Counted from the first letter of the stretch, positions 52,621-61,672 are shown. The stretch is DNA of 64,000 nt from Lachnospiraceae bacterium (GCA_910576335.1 CAJTIU010000014.1:62001-126000); one strand, 5' to 3'. Numbers and translations: made by a program. The notes: a model not told the origin generated them from the letters alone.

Positions 52621-52820
52621 TGGTACAGCATTGCATAATTAACAGCGAATAATGTGCTTGATATCTGCGTCAGATGTGCGGCTACAAGCCACCGCTACGC
52701 CTCATTCCTCCGCCTTGCAGGCTGAAAATTCATCCTGCGCGAGAATGTACCGGTAATTAGTGTGGGTTATACTAGTACAGCCTTGCGTAATTAACAGTGA
52801 ATTCTGCAAGGCTGTACTAG
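52621..52820. other. Gene-free stretch with a duplicated motif and a terminal hairpin
   Basis: GTACAGCATTGCATAATTAA (52623) is repeated as GTACAGCCTTGCGTAATTAA (52776). The second copy is the left arm of a hairpin whose other arm, GCAAGGCTGTACTAGT (to 52820), includes the TAG stop of the gene at 52817. There is no T-run after the hairpin on either strand. No gene is seen between 52217 and 52816. Confidence 0.5.
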
Positions 52821-54883
52821 TTCGTTACAACGTGCCAGGTGCCGCTTCTGCGGGAGCCCTGGCGGATTATGTGGTTGTTTTTCTTCAGGGACTGCAGTGT
52901 CCGTTCTACTGTCCGTTTGGCGATTCCGGTCTGCTGGCTGATCTTGTCGGTGGAGACTGCCGGCTGTGCGGCAAGGACAGCCAGTACTTTTTTCTCGTTG
53001 TCGGTTAATTCGGCTGCTGTCTTTTTTTCATTATTGATTTCTGCTTTTTTCTCATGGGTATGCTGCTCTGCAGTGCTTTCCTTGTTTCCTTTTGCAATTT
53101 TCTTGTTATTCTCTGTGGTCATTTTCCGGGAGGCTTCCGTATCACTGATTTCTTTTTCCATGGTCATTGTCCGGGAGGCCTCTAGATCACCGGTTCTTTT
53201 TTCCATAGTCATTGTCTGGACTGCTTCCGGATTACTGGTTTCTTTTTCTATGGTCATTGTCCGGGGTGGCTCCTGATTACTGGTTTCTTTTTCTATGGCT
53301 ATTGTCCCGGGTGGCTCCCGATTACTGGTTTCTTTTTCTGTGATCATTGTCTGGGATGGCTTTGGATTATTTTTTTCTTTTTTTGTGGGGCTGTCCGGGT
53401 TATTTTTTGTAGGTTTTTGGATAGGGTCTGGTGTACGGGTTTCTTTTTTGGTTTTTTCAGGGGGTTCTGTGTTATTCTGGGGCGGTTTGGTTTCTGTTGT
53501 TGTGTCTGGGGCTGGGAAGGGGCGGCTTTCCGGGTAATTCAGGTTTTTGAGGGTCAGGGTGAACTGACCGTGGTCGGAGTAGCAGAAGGGGTTTTTTTCA
53601 GGAGTATACCGGAGAGCTTTCTGGCAGTCTGACTGTATTTTTGCAAGTCCTGTTCCTTCCTGGTCCATATAGCCGATCTGGGTGAGGGTTCCGGCTATGA
53701 CCGGGTTCCGCACGGAGGGCAGGACGATACCGGGGGGCTTGTCCTGAATCCGGCTGCCGTCTGCCATTCCTCCGGGAGAGGATATGGTAAGGCGGTTGTC
53801 ATAGATGTCTATGCGGATCTCGCTTTTGGTTCTTAAGTAGTCCCGGTGTGCGAGGGCATTTACTAAGCCTTCAAAAATGCTTCTGTCTGGGTAGTCTGGC
53901 AATGCGGTCTTTTTACCGTCTGACTCTTCCCACTGTATTTTCATATTTTCCTTTATGAAGGCGATTCCTTTGTTAAGGAGTGTAAACAGATTTCCTTTGT
54001 ACCTGGCACCAGCCAGAATACCCTTTCTGCCGCCGGAACGGTCAAGTCCTTTCCATCGGATGCAGCGCAGATCGGGAAGGCTGTCGGGGATGGCATGTGC
54101 CCCAGACTGGCCTGGCTGTGTACTGCATGCCTTTTCAGATTGAGCCGGCTGTGTACTGCATGCCTTTTCAGATTGAGTCGGTTGTGTACTGCGTGCCTTG
54201 TCAGATTGAGCTGGCTGTGTTCTGCATGCCTTACCAGATCGGGCTGGTTGTGTACTGCGTGCCTTTTCAGAAGGAACTGGCAGAGTGCCGCATGGCGCGC
54301 CTGGGTGGCCTGACGGGATCTTGAAATCTGCGGTGTCTGCAAAGAGCAGGCCTGCGAAAGTGAGTCTGTTATTTTTTATCAGGCCCAGGGTTTCCAGACT
54401 GGCCTTTGGCAGAATGTTTCCTGTCCACTCCTGATAGCATATGCCTAGCTCTGCGAAGGTGGTTCCTTCTGCGGGATAATCGGTCTCCCGGGCATCACAG
54501 GTGATATCCTCCGCTTTTAGGAGAAGCTTCTTAAGCTCCTCTGTCCCGGCGGGGATGTTTTCTTTTCCTGACCGGATATATGCTCCCCGCTTTCTGTCAG
54601 TGATGTAATAATAGGGCGGCTCTTTGCCGGGAGACACCTCTAAAAGCAGAAGTTCTTTGCCATTCTTTTGTTTTCGCGGCTTTAGAGCGGTCTGCGGAAG
54701 AGGAACGATGCATTCTTCAATTTTTGACCGGATCATCTTCAACGCAGCCTCCATATTCTGTGCCCCGGCAACGGTTCCATCGTCTGCCGTTCCAAATACC
54801 AGTACGCCTCCTGTCCCATTTGCGAACGCACTTACACTTTTCAGCCAGTTTTCCACTACTGTCTGTCTCCCTTCCTTGTCCAA
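52817..54883 (-). CDS. AlbA_2/RecG-like ATP-binding protein with two internal tandem-repeat arrays
   Basis: A 688-residue protein. Residues 12-90 are an AlbA_2 (schlafen-like) domain (VENWLKSVSAFANGTGGVLV ... GKEPPYYYITDRKRGAYIRSG). Near 325-400 lies the HATPase_c_4 region (LVNALAHRDYLRTKSEIRID ... SPGGMADG). The C-terminus is a winged helix (TDNEKKVLAVLAAQPAV ... QTGIAKRTVERTLQSLKKNN). Between them are an array of five 11-residue units (about 202-256; KARSTQPAQSE type) and five 15-residue units (about 513-587; TMTIEKETSNPEA type). The start is a TTG without a good ribosome binding site; the usual Glu-rich first 15 residues of AlbA_2 are absent and an in-frame TGA lies just upstream. It could be a transcription regulator of unknown target, perhaps impaired. 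Confidence 0.72.
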   Translation of the reverse strand: MDKEGRQTVVENWLKSVSAFANGTGGVLVFGTADDGTVAGAQNMEAALKMIRSKIEECIVPLPQTALKPRKQKNGKELLLLEVSPGKEPPYYYITDRKRGAYIRSGKENIPAGTEELKKLLLKAEDITCDARETDYPAEGTTFAELGICYQEWTGNILPKASLETLGLIKNNRLTFAGLLFADTADFKIPSGHPGAPCGTLPVPSEKARSTQPARSGKACRTQPAQSDKARSTQPTQSEKACSTQPAQSEKACSTQPGQSGAHAIPDSLPDLRCIRWKGLDRSGGRKGILAGARYKGNLFTLLNKGIAFIKENMKIQWEESDGKKTALPDYPDRSIFEGLVNALAHRDYLRTKSEIRIDIYDNRLTISSPGGMADGSRIQDKPPGIVLPSVRNPVIAGTLTQIGYMDQEGTGLAKIQSDCQKALRYTPEKNPFCYSDHGQFTLTLKNLNYPESRPFPAPDTTTETKPPQNNTEPPEKTKKETRTPDPIQKPTKNNPDSPTKKEKNNPKPSQTMITEKETSNREPPGTIAIEKETSNQEPPRTMTIEKETSNPEAVQTMTMEKRTGDLEASRTMTMEKEISDTEASRKMTTENNKKIAKGNKESTAEQHTHEKKAEINNEKKTAAELTDNEKKVLAVLAAQPAVSTDKISQQTGIAKRTVERTLQSLKKNNHIIRQGSRRSGTWHVVTN
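53122..53346 (-). repeat. In-gene array of five 45-base repeats
   Basis: Five consecutive 45-base units encode 15-residue blocks such as TMTIEKETSNPEAVQ. They show a fixed core (T-M-EKE-S) with changing last residues. The period is a multiple of three, so unit gain or loss keeps the frame. Confidence 0.8.
54114..54278 (-). repeat. In-gene array of five 33-base repeats
   Basis: Units of 33 bases at 54114, 54147, 54180, 54213 and 54246 are 80-97% alike (TGTGTACTGCATGCC core on the plus strand) and encode KACSTQPAQSE-type blocks. The first two units differ at very few positions, which suggests recent duplication. Confidence 0.85.
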
Positions 54884-54890
54884 TTGACTA

Positions 54891-54925
54891 TGTAATTGCC
54901 CAGTACCTGCTCAGTTACATGCAAA
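54891..54925. repeat. Family 5 short repeat, copy 2
   Basis: TGTAATTGCCCAGTACC followed by TGCTCAGTTACATGCAAAA matches the copy upstream of tmk. It lies 7 bases upstream of the TTG start of the AlbA_2 gene, where the missing N-terminal codons should be. Confidence 0.5.
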
Positions 54926-54937
54926 ATAACGCTTCGG

Positions 54938-57016
54938 CTATTGCTTTATTCTTGACAGAACCTTTACTTTATCTGCAAAGGCTGTCATCTGCCATTTACT
55001 TTTTCCCTTTTCCAGGGCATATTTACATTCCTGTGTCATGAGCTGCAGTGCTTCGTTATCTACCTGCACGAAATAGGTTTCCCGCGTCTTTACTACACAT
55101 TTCTTCTTGCTCTTGTAGTCAACGGATACGATCTCAAAGGAGCTGAGCTGCGCCGTAATATTTCGTTTTACGTAGCTTTTCTGTTCATTATAGATCGCGC
55201 TTCCCTTTTTCAGGCAGTCTGCAATATAGGAAAAATCTGATTTTGTTACAGCGTCGCCGAAGCCCTTCAGATACTTTTCCACCACAGCCTCAGGACCATC
55301 CTGGTAGAATCCGCTTCCATCTACGCTAAGCAGCACTTTCGGCGTATAGGTGTAGCGGCATTCTCCTCCATATTCCACACTCCGGTAGCCTGCCTCGATA
55401 TTGGATACATCCGTGACCTTGATTCCTGATGTATCCTGAAATTCTATAAGATACATCTCTTTCTCCATCCGGTAAATCTCCTCATAGATATTTTCCATGG
55501 AATAGACATCATTAATGTTAAAGTACATGCCCCCGGTCTGCTGCGCAATATAGTCAGCATCATAATAATCACCGGAGCCGATTCCGATAATAAAAACAGG
55601 AACATGGTATCTCTGGGCTGCTTTTACTACATCCTCTCTCGTACAGCTGCTGTAATTGTCGTCTCCGTCTGTAAATGCTATGACGCACTTTGCACCGGAC
55701 TGGGCGGCAACGCGCTCCACAGAGGTATACAGTGCATCAAACAGACTGGTCATATCCCCTGTGTACAGACCATTAATTTCATTCGTCAGCAGACTGGCAT
55801 CGCTGCAGAATTCCTGCTCCAGACGCACTCCTGTTGCAAATGAGGTCAGTTCCACCATATCCCCTGCCGCGAACTGGACGCTGCCAATGAAGTTACGCAT
55901 GATCTCCTTTGCCTCATTAAGGGGAGTCCCGTCCATACTGCCGCTGACATCCGCAACCATGTCTATTTTCAAGGCTTCCTTTTCATTTAGCTGACTGACC
56001 GTGTTTATGACCTGCTGGATATATTCTGCTTTTGCATTTTCTTTTTTAATATAGAACATAGAATTTTCCAGATTTTCCGGAATCTCCCCGCTGATCTGGT
56101 CTCTGATGCTCAGGTACAGCTTTACCTTCGGAAATTCTGTCACATCCACCTGCTGGATATTCACGTCCAGCAGATTTTTGGGCTCAATATACAGATAGAT
56201 TGCCTCGTCCATTTTAGAAAATGCCTGTTTCATTGCCTGGTAGTCTCTCTTGTCACTGCCTGCCAGTTTGTTAATTTCCTCCAGATTTTTCTGGTAGTCA
56301 TCCATTACACTTTGTTCTGCTCCTCCAAGATCTGCTGACTTATACATGGCAATCTGCTCATCTATGTAAGCATTGTTTGTCTTAATCAGTGTTTTTTTAG
56401 AAGACTGCGCCTCTTCAAGGAGCGCGTTGGCATTTCCTGCATCTTTGTTGTCTACTGCCTCCTGGCATTTGTTAAGGAGAGATTCATAGCTGCCGTATAC
56501 TTCATCCTCCATGTGGTATTGTTCCTTTTCTCCCTGCAGCTTTTTCACGTCTGCGGCGCATTTTTCAAAGTCTTCCACTTTTTTATGGATGAGCTTCAGT
56601 GCCCTGATCACTTCCTTTTTATCTGAAACATCCGTAATGCCAAGTGTATCCCAGATTCCGAGAATGCCGTCCTTTTTGCCTTGATATTCTGATATTCCTG
56701 ATTTCTCAATGGAATCTGCCAGCTTATCCTTCTGCATGCTTAATCCAAGGGTTGCATAGAGAACCCATCCTGCGGCTAACAGGATTACCACCGCCGCCAC
56801 AGCCGCAATGACCTTTGCTGACCCCTTCGGCTTCTGGGGGTTCCCGGGAACATACAGCTCCTGCTGCCTCTGCGGATCCTGCCAGTTGTCCGGTTTCTGG
56901 AAGCCCTGCGGATGACCGCCCGGGGATGCCTGATAATCCGGAGTCACCTTTGCCCCGCAGTTTGCGCAGAAGTTTGTTCCCTCCGCAATCTCGTGTCCAC
57001 ATTTTTTACAAAACAT
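54938..57016 (-). CDS. Zinc-ribbon, membrane-anchored VWA domain protein
   Basis: A 692-residue protein. The N-terminal zinc ribbon (FCKKCGHEIAEGTNFCANCG) has four Cys at residues 3, 6, 17 and 20. A single membrane helix follows at about 72-93 (VIAAVAAVVILLAAGWVLY), placing the rest outside the cell. Residues about 100-260 are helical/coiled-coil-like. A VWA domain (about 350-540) has the MIDAS motif DVSGSMDG and AFTDGDDNYSS. A C-terminal domain of about 100 residues resembles the NTF2-like or TcaA tails of wall-stress proteins. The role is unknown; adhesion or wall sensing is possible. It lies between the AlbA_2 gene and an amidase gene, all on the minus strand. Confidence 0.8.
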   Translation of the reverse strand: MFCKKCGHEIAEGTNFCANCGAKVTPDYQASPGGHPQGFQKPDNWQDPQRQQELYVPGNPQKPKGSAKVIAAVAAVVILLAAGWVLYATLGLSMQKDKLADSIEKSGISEYQGKKDGILGIWDTLGITDVSDKKEVIRALKLIHKKVEDFEKCAADVKKLQGEKEQYHMEDEVYGSYESLLNKCQEAVDNKDAGNANALLEEAQSSKKTLIKTNNAYIDEQIAMYKSADLGGAEQSVMDDYQKNLEEINKLAGSDKRDYQAMKQAFSKMDEAIYLYIEPKNLLDVNIQQVDVTEFPKVKLYLSIRDQISGEIPENLENSMFYIKKENAKAEYIQQVINTVSQLNEKEALKIDMVADVSGSMDGTPLNEAKEIMRNFIGSVQFAAGDMVELTSFATGVRLEQEFCSDASLLTNEINGLYTGDMTSLFDALYTSVERVAAQSGAKCVIAFTDGDDNYSSCTREDVVKAAQRYHVPVFIIGIGSGDYYDADYIAQQTGGMYFNINDVYSMENIYEEIYRMEKEMYLIEFQDTSGIKVTDVSNIEAGYRSVEYGGECRYTYTPKVLLSVDGSGFYQDGPEAVVEKYLKGFGDAVTKSDFSYIADCLKKGSAIYNEQKSYVKRNITAQLSSFEIVSVDYKSKKKCVVKTRETYFVQVDNEALQLMTQECKYALEKGKSKWQMTAFADKVKVLSRIKQ

Positions 57017-57121
57017 TTTTCTTCCTCCCTCTTACTCTGTAACAATTCAGATACCTTCACTGTCACCTTACTCTGCTACTGTTCAGCTACTGTTCACTTT
57101 GTTCACAATAGTCTTACACTC

Positions 57122-58399
57122 TCATTCATTCACCCTTTCCAGGGAAAAACCTTCAGCAATGCCGGCGGCGTCCGCCATGGCCCACTGGGTCTTCAGCACT
57201 CCTTCTGCGGCAAGCCTGCGCATTTCCGGAACGGTGTGAAAGCCGTGCTCAATAATAAGCCCCGGCACCCCTGCAACACTGGCCCCGCGCAGGACTCCGT
57301 AATAATCCTGTCCGTCGTCCCCTGTACGGTAGCATATGGTTCCGGATGTCTTAAGGCTGTCATTCCATTCATCTGTCCAGACAGCCAGATCTTCCCTGCT
57401 GTCTGCCCTGGTAAATTTCCCCGGGGAGGCGATTCCCAGCCTGCTGCTCGTCTCTGCCAGATGCAGTCCTACTGCATTTCCGATGTCCAGTGCAGTCTGG
57501 CTCTCTCGTGCCAGGTCATTGGCAAGGATCACTGGCTTCATAATCTCCACCGGCTGTGAGATCGTCTCATATCCGTTAGCGCCTTCCTGGTTCGCGTTCG
57601 TGTGCATGGACAGGAAGAGATCACTTCCCTTTGCATATTCCCCGCGCAGGCTGATATAGCCGCCGTCCAGCTCTCCGTCTGTATAGCCGCCCAGGCTGAT
57701 CCTCCCGGATTCCCTTGTAAGGGAGACTGTAATTCCGTATGTGCCTTCCAGTATCTTCTGAAGTTCTCTGGATAGCTCCAGCGTAAAGTCCCCCTCAGCG
57801 TAAACGGTTTCTCCATCATCCACAAGGTTCTGCCCCTTATAATGCCCCGGGTCGATACACACTAGAATATTGCTGGCAAATACGGTGGTTCCCTCCACCC
57901 CTTCATACAGGTCTTCATCCTTTACCTTTACATCCACCCGGTATTCCGACTGCTGCAGCGTGGAGTCCTCCAGTATATCTGAAAAGCTTAACTCCCTGCC
58001 AGACACAGCACCATCCGAATCCAGTGTTCCAAGAGACTGCCATGTGCTTTCACCACTCTTTCTCTTCATGATCCTATATCTGGCAACATAGGGATTCTTC
58101 TCATCAGACCAGGAAATCTGAATCTCCTGTCTGGAAATCCGGGTAAATCCGGGATGCTCTACCCGGACCGGAGTACGGATTACCTGTGTCTCTTCTTCCC
58201 TGCCCTCTTCTATGCTCTCTTTTTCATCCTTTTCTGCCTTTTTCTTCCTGTTTTTGTCCGCCCTGGCTCCCTGACTGTCTGTGCCTGCTGCCTCCTGCTG
58301 CCCTCCCACAGAACGGTTCATCAATCTGTATCCAGAATACAGACCTGCAAGCAGCGCAAAAAGAATGACGGCTGCCATAATCAATCGGTTTCTTCTCAT
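57122..58399 (-). CDS. N-acetylmuramoyl-L-alanine amidase (Amidase_3), membrane-anchored
   Basis: A 425-residue protein: an N-terminal anchor (LIMAAVILFALLAGLYSGY, residues 6-25), a Lys/Glu-rich linker, a fibronectin-like domain (about 90-180, with ISWSDEKNPYVARYRIM), then an Amidase_3 domain. The zinc ligands fit His in CIDPGHYKGQN (near 192), Glu in GETVYAEGDFTLEL (near 207) and His in LFLSMHTNANQ (near 267), with the catalytic Glu in GLIIEHGFHTVPE. It cuts the peptide stem from muramic acid. I start at the ATG at 58399 after AGGGAGA; the longer frame lacks initiation signals. Confidence 0.88.
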   Translation of the reverse strand: MRRNRLIMAAVILFALLAGLYSGYRLMNRSVGGQQEAAGTDSQGARADKNRKKKAEKDEKESIEEGREEETQVIRTPVRVEHPGFTRISRQEIQISWSDEKNPYVARYRIMKRKSGESTWQSLGTLDSDGAVSGRELSFSDILEDSTLQQSEYRVDVKVKDEDLYEGVEGTTVFASNILVCIDPGHYKGQNLVDDGETVYAEGDFTLELSRELQKILEGTYGITVSLTRESGRISLGGYTDGELDGGYISLRGEYAKGSDLFLSMHTNANQEGANGYETISQPVEIMKPVILANDLARESQTALDIGNAVGLHLAETSSRLGIASPGKFTRADSREDLAVWTDEWNDSLKTSGTICYRTGDDGQDYYGVLRGASVAGVPGLIIEHGFHTVPEMRRLAAEGVLKTQWAMADAAGIAEGFSLERVNE

Positions 58400-58438
58400 A
58401 TAATAAGTTCTCCCTAACATACGCACATATACTTTATC

Positions 58439-58468
58439 ATTATAAATCAAAGGTCTTGAATGAATCAA
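58439..58468 (-). promoter_or_regulatory. Promoter of the amidase gene
   Basis: On the minus strand there is TTGATT (58468-58463), an 18-base spacer and TATAAT (58444-58439), about 35 bases before the ATG at 58399. Confidence 0.55.
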
Positions 58469-58577
58469 CTCATTTACACAAATACGCTTGAATTTTTTTT
58501 CAATATCACGGATAATAGAAGTTACTAATAGAGCTGTTCCGTATATCCCTTACCCATAAATGGCAATCAAAACAGAT

Positions 58578-58614
58578 GTTACTATTCACGGACTAACCGT
58601 CCGCTCATAGTAAC
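58578..58614. repeat. Solo end hairpin of repeat family 2
   Basis: 37 bases, GTTACTATTCACGGACTA then ACCGTCCGCTCATAGTAAC, identical to the left end of copy 3. It folds as GTTACTAT/ATAGTAAC with an inner GGAC/GTCC stem. The rest of the 147-base element is absent. It lies just upstream of the VanW gene. Confidence 0.8.
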
Positions 58615-58642
58615 AAACAGATTCCTTTTCCCGGAGGTTTTT

Positions 58643-60067
58643 ATGAAAAAGTTTTTAATCCTTCTGACAACTGGCATCCTTCTTCTGGCCGCAGGCGGCT
58701 ATACTGTTCTCTGTACTGTTTCGGATACAGAGCATATTCTGCCTGGAGTCACGGTACGAGGAGTCGATGTAGGCAATATGACCGCTGAGGATGCGATTCG
58801 TGCACTCCGTGAAGAAGCGGACCGTAATTCAGATCACGCACTGATTACCGTCTCGCTGGACGGCGTCAATTATACTGCCAGAGCAGAGGGCGCGGCCGAA
58901 TTAGATTATGAGACTGCGGTGCAGGAAGCCCTGCAAAAAACTCCTGATGAATTCTGGCTCAGAGGAGCTGCATGGCTGAAAGCTTTCCAGGGAGGAAATC
59001 CTGTCTCACAGCCTCCCGTAAAAACCGATCCGGACGCTCTGTGCGCTGCCCTTATTTCCAACGGCTTCCCGGATATAGACACCTATATCAGACAGCCCGT
59101 CACGGTCCAGGGAGACCGGCTCGTCTTTTCTGCCGGAGCGGTTGAAGAAAAGATTGATAAAGAGACACTGGTTGATCGCATGACGGAAACTTATGAGAAA
59201 GAGACCTATTCGGAGGTAATCCCCTGTCCACTCACTCCGGCAAAGGCTGCTGACTTGGAACAGATTTACCAGGAAATACATAAGGAACCGGAAAATGCAA
59301 CACTGGACCCAGATCATAACTATGCAATTGTAGAAGGAAAACCAGGGATTGATTTTGATATGGAACAGGCCAGGAAGGCATTGGAAACTGCGAAAAGCGG
59401 GAAGGAAGCATCCATTGACCTTCTATACCCCCAGCCGGAGGTGCATGCCAGGGATCTTGAAGAACGCATGTTTTCAGATGTTCTTGCTACTTATACAACA
59501 GTTGTAAATGACACGCCCAATGCCGTGTCCAATATTCAGCTTGCCACAAAAAAATGCAGTGAGATCATCCTGCCTTCTGGCTATGAATTCTCCTTTAACA
59601 AGGCAGTGGGAGAACAGACAGCGGCCACAGGTTTTAAAACAGCGGACGCTATTCTGGACGGCAAGATTATCCAGGCGTATGGCGGCGGCATCTGCCAAGT
59701 ATCCACCACAATCTTTGCCGCATCGCTTTATGCAAATCTGGATATTCTGGAACACTGGAACCATGACTATGTGTCAAGCTACATCGAAGCCGGTATGGAT
59801 GCCGCCGTTGCATGGGGCGTTCTTGATATGCGTGTGGGAAACAGCTTTGCCTATCCGGTTAAAATAGAGGTCCGCTGCACAGGGAACAACCTGACTGCAA
59901 CCATCTTCGGCACCAAAACTGACGATTCCTTTGTAGAGATTGAAACCGAAGTTTTACAAAACTCTCCGCCTCATACTATGGAGGTTGTCACTCACCGGAA
60001 TGTTTATACAGAAAATAAGCGGCACGTTTTTACAGAAAAAGCAGCCTATAGCAGCTATGTGCAATAG
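58643..60067 (+). CDS. VanW family protein with PG_binding_4-like domains
   Basis: A 474-residue protein with an N-terminal membrane anchor (FLILLTTGILLLAAGGYTV), two repeats of a YoaR/PG_binding_4-type domain (GVTVRGVDVGNMTAEDAIRA near 35; a second near 200-255), and a C-terminal VanW domain (VSNIQLATKKCSEIILPSG ... GGGICQVSTTIFAASLYANL). It is exported and probably wall-associated; the function is not established despite the name, and it does not itself confer vancomycin resistance. GGAGG precedes the ATG. The AAA/PD-DEXK gene follows 26 bases later on the same strand. Confidence 0.9.
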   Translation: MKKFLILLTTGILLLAAGGYTVLCTVSDTEHILPGVTVRGVDVGNMTAEDAIRALREEADRNSDHALITVSLDGVNYTARAEGAAELDYETAVQEALQKTPDEFWLRGAAWLKAFQGGNPVSQPPVKTDPDALCAALISNGFPDIDTYIRQPVTVQGDRLVFSAGAVEEKIDKETLVDRMTETYEKETYSEVIPCPLTPAKAADLEQIYQEIHKEPENATLDPDHNYAIVEGKPGIDFDMEQARKALETAKSGKEASIDLLYPQPEVHARDLEERMFSDVLATYTTVVNDTPNAVSNIQLATKKCSEIILPSGYEFSFNKAVGEQTAATGFKTADAILDGKIIQAYGGGICQVSTTIFAASLYANLDILEHWNHDYVSSYIEAGMDAAVAWGVLDMRVGNSFAYPVKIEVRCTGNNLTATIFGTKTDDSFVEIETEVLQNSPPHTMEVVTHRNVYTENKRHVFTEKAAYSSYVQ

Positions 60068-60093
60068 GCTGTTCCAATGGAGGGAATAAATAT

Positions 60094-61665
60094 ATGGGAA
60101 CATACTTAAATCCGGGCAACAGTGGATTTGAAGAAATCAGAGGCAGTTATTACGTAGACAAATCCGGATTGATCAGGCTGATTAATCATACGATTGGAAC
60201 CAAACAAAAACTGACCTGTATTAGCAGGCCCCGCCGCTTCGGAAAATCTTTCGCAGCACAGATGCTGTGTGCTTATTATGACAAAACCTGCAATTCATCA
60301 CAACTTTTTGCCGATCTTGATATTGCCAGGGATGCCCAGTATCTAAAACATCTGAATCATTATGATGTAATTTACCTTGATATGACAAACATTTTAGGCG
60401 AAACGGATAAAGGTAGCCTGACTTCATTCATCCGCCGGAAGATAACCGAAGAACTCTTAGCCGCCTATCCGGATCTCAAGGTAGATGAATCCTTTTCTAC
60501 TACCTTGATTCATGCAGCAGAGCTGGCTGGAAATAAATTCATCACAATTATTGACGAATGGGATGCGCCTATTCGGGAAATTCCTGAATTTCAGAAACAA
60601 TATCTGGAATTTCTCCGTACACTTTTCAAAGGCAGCAGCACCACCTCCCGAATCTTCGCTGCCGTATACATGACCGGTATTCTGCCGATTAAGAAAGACG
60701 GCTCACAATCGGCAATATCTGATTTCAAAGAATTTACAATCCTTGATCCAGGTAAATATACCGAATTTACAGGCTTTACAGAGGAAGAGGTCCGCAGACT
60801 CTGCGACATGTATCATATGAGCTTTCACGAAGCCCGAACCTGGTATGACGGCTACTCCTTTGATCAGATCCATTCCATGTACAATCCCTACTCTGTCATG
60901 AATGCCATGCAGAGCGGGAAATTCAAATCCTACTGGAAGAAATCAGCCGCAGCAGAGGCTCTTTTAACCTATATAGATATGGACGAAGACGGCCTGCAGA
61001 ATGACATTATAAAGCTTGTCAGCGGCGAATCGATTATCGTTGACACGGAAGGATTTGAAAACGATTTTGAGACCTTCAAAAGCAAGGATGATGTCCTGAC
61101 ACTTCTGATACATCTGGGATATCTGACTTACAGAGAGGAAGAGCCAGGGACAGGAAGCGCGCAAATTCCAAATAATGAGATCCGGGCGGAATTCAGTAAG
61201 ATTCTCCGCCGAGGAAAACATACCAGCCTGATCCGCCTGATTCATGAATCCGACAAACTGTTTTCAAGAACGCTTGCAAAAGATGCAGATGCCGTGGCCA
61301 GGGCAATTGCTGCAATCCATGACTCCGACTGTGCCCCTCAATTCTACAACAACGAGCAGGCCTTGCGGGCGGTTGTGAAATATGCCTATATTACATGCGT
61401 GGATCAGTATCTTAAAATCGAGGAACTGCCTTCTGGCCATGGATATGCCGATATCGTGTATATTCCAAAAAAACAATCCTTCCTGCCGGCAATGGTCATT
61501 GAATTAAAATGGAATAAAACGGCAGAAGGGGCAATTGCCCAGATTAAGAATCGGAATTATCCTGCCATACTTGAACATATCTGCGATGATCTGCTTCTGG
61601 TTGCTGTCAATTACAACGCGAAGACAAAATTCCATACTTGCATAATTGAGGAACTGAAGTTGTGA
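60094..61665 (+). CDS. AAA-ATPase-like protein with C-terminal PD-(D/E)XK nuclease domain
   Basis: A 523-residue protein of the PF09820/PF08011 type, abundant in gut anaerobes. The N-terminus has ISRPRRFGKSFAAQML (Walker A-like, near residue 45) and ITIIDEWDAPIRE (Walker B, near 152). The C-terminal nuclease-like motif is SGHGYADIVYI ... PAMVIELKWNKTAEGA (Asp near 453, Glu-x-Lys near 470). Genomes often carry many paralogues; no biochemical role is proven, and links to mobile DNA or defence are inference. GGAGGG precedes the ATG. An intrinsic terminator follows. Confidence 0.9.
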   Translation: MGTYLNPGNSGFEEIRGSYYVDKSGLIRLINHTIGTKQKLTCISRPRRFGKSFAAQMLCAYYDKTCNSSQLFADLDIARDAQYLKHLNHYDVIYLDMTNILGETDKGSLTSFIRRKITEELLAAYPDLKVDESFSTTLIHAAELAGNKFITIIDEWDAPIREIPEFQKQYLEFLRTLFKGSSTTSRIFAAVYMTGILPIKKDGSQSAISDFKEFTILDPGKYTEFTGFTEEEVRRLCDMYHMSFHEARTWYDGYSFDQIHSMYNPYSVMNAMQSGKFKSYWKKSAAAEALLTYIDMDEDGLQNDIIKLVSGESIIVDTEGFENDFETFKSKDDVLTLLIHLGYLTYREEEPGTGSAQIPNNEIRAEFSKILRRGKHTSLIRLIHESDKLFSRTLAKDADAVARAIAAIHDSDCAPQFYNNEQALRAVVKYAYITCVDQYLKIEELPSGHGYADIVYIPKKQSFLPAMVIELKWNKTAEGAIAQIKNRNYPAILEHICDDLLLVAVNYNAKTKFHTCIIEELKL

Positions 61666-61672
61666 TATGCTC

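Noticed and set aside
54114-54278. Regular 33-base repeats resembling a CRISPR array
   Set aside because: The units are directly adjacent without spacers and keep the reading frame of the AlbA_2-type gene; no cas genes are nearby.
58643-60067. Vancomycin resistance gene because of the VanW domain
   Set aside because: VanW-domain proteins are widespread in Clostridia without resistance; no vanH, vanA or vanX genes are present.
60094-61665. Defence or transposition system based on the AAA and PD-DEXK domains
   Set aside because: This family is common and multi-copy in gut anaerobes, and no partner defence genes or element ends are present, so I report only the domains.
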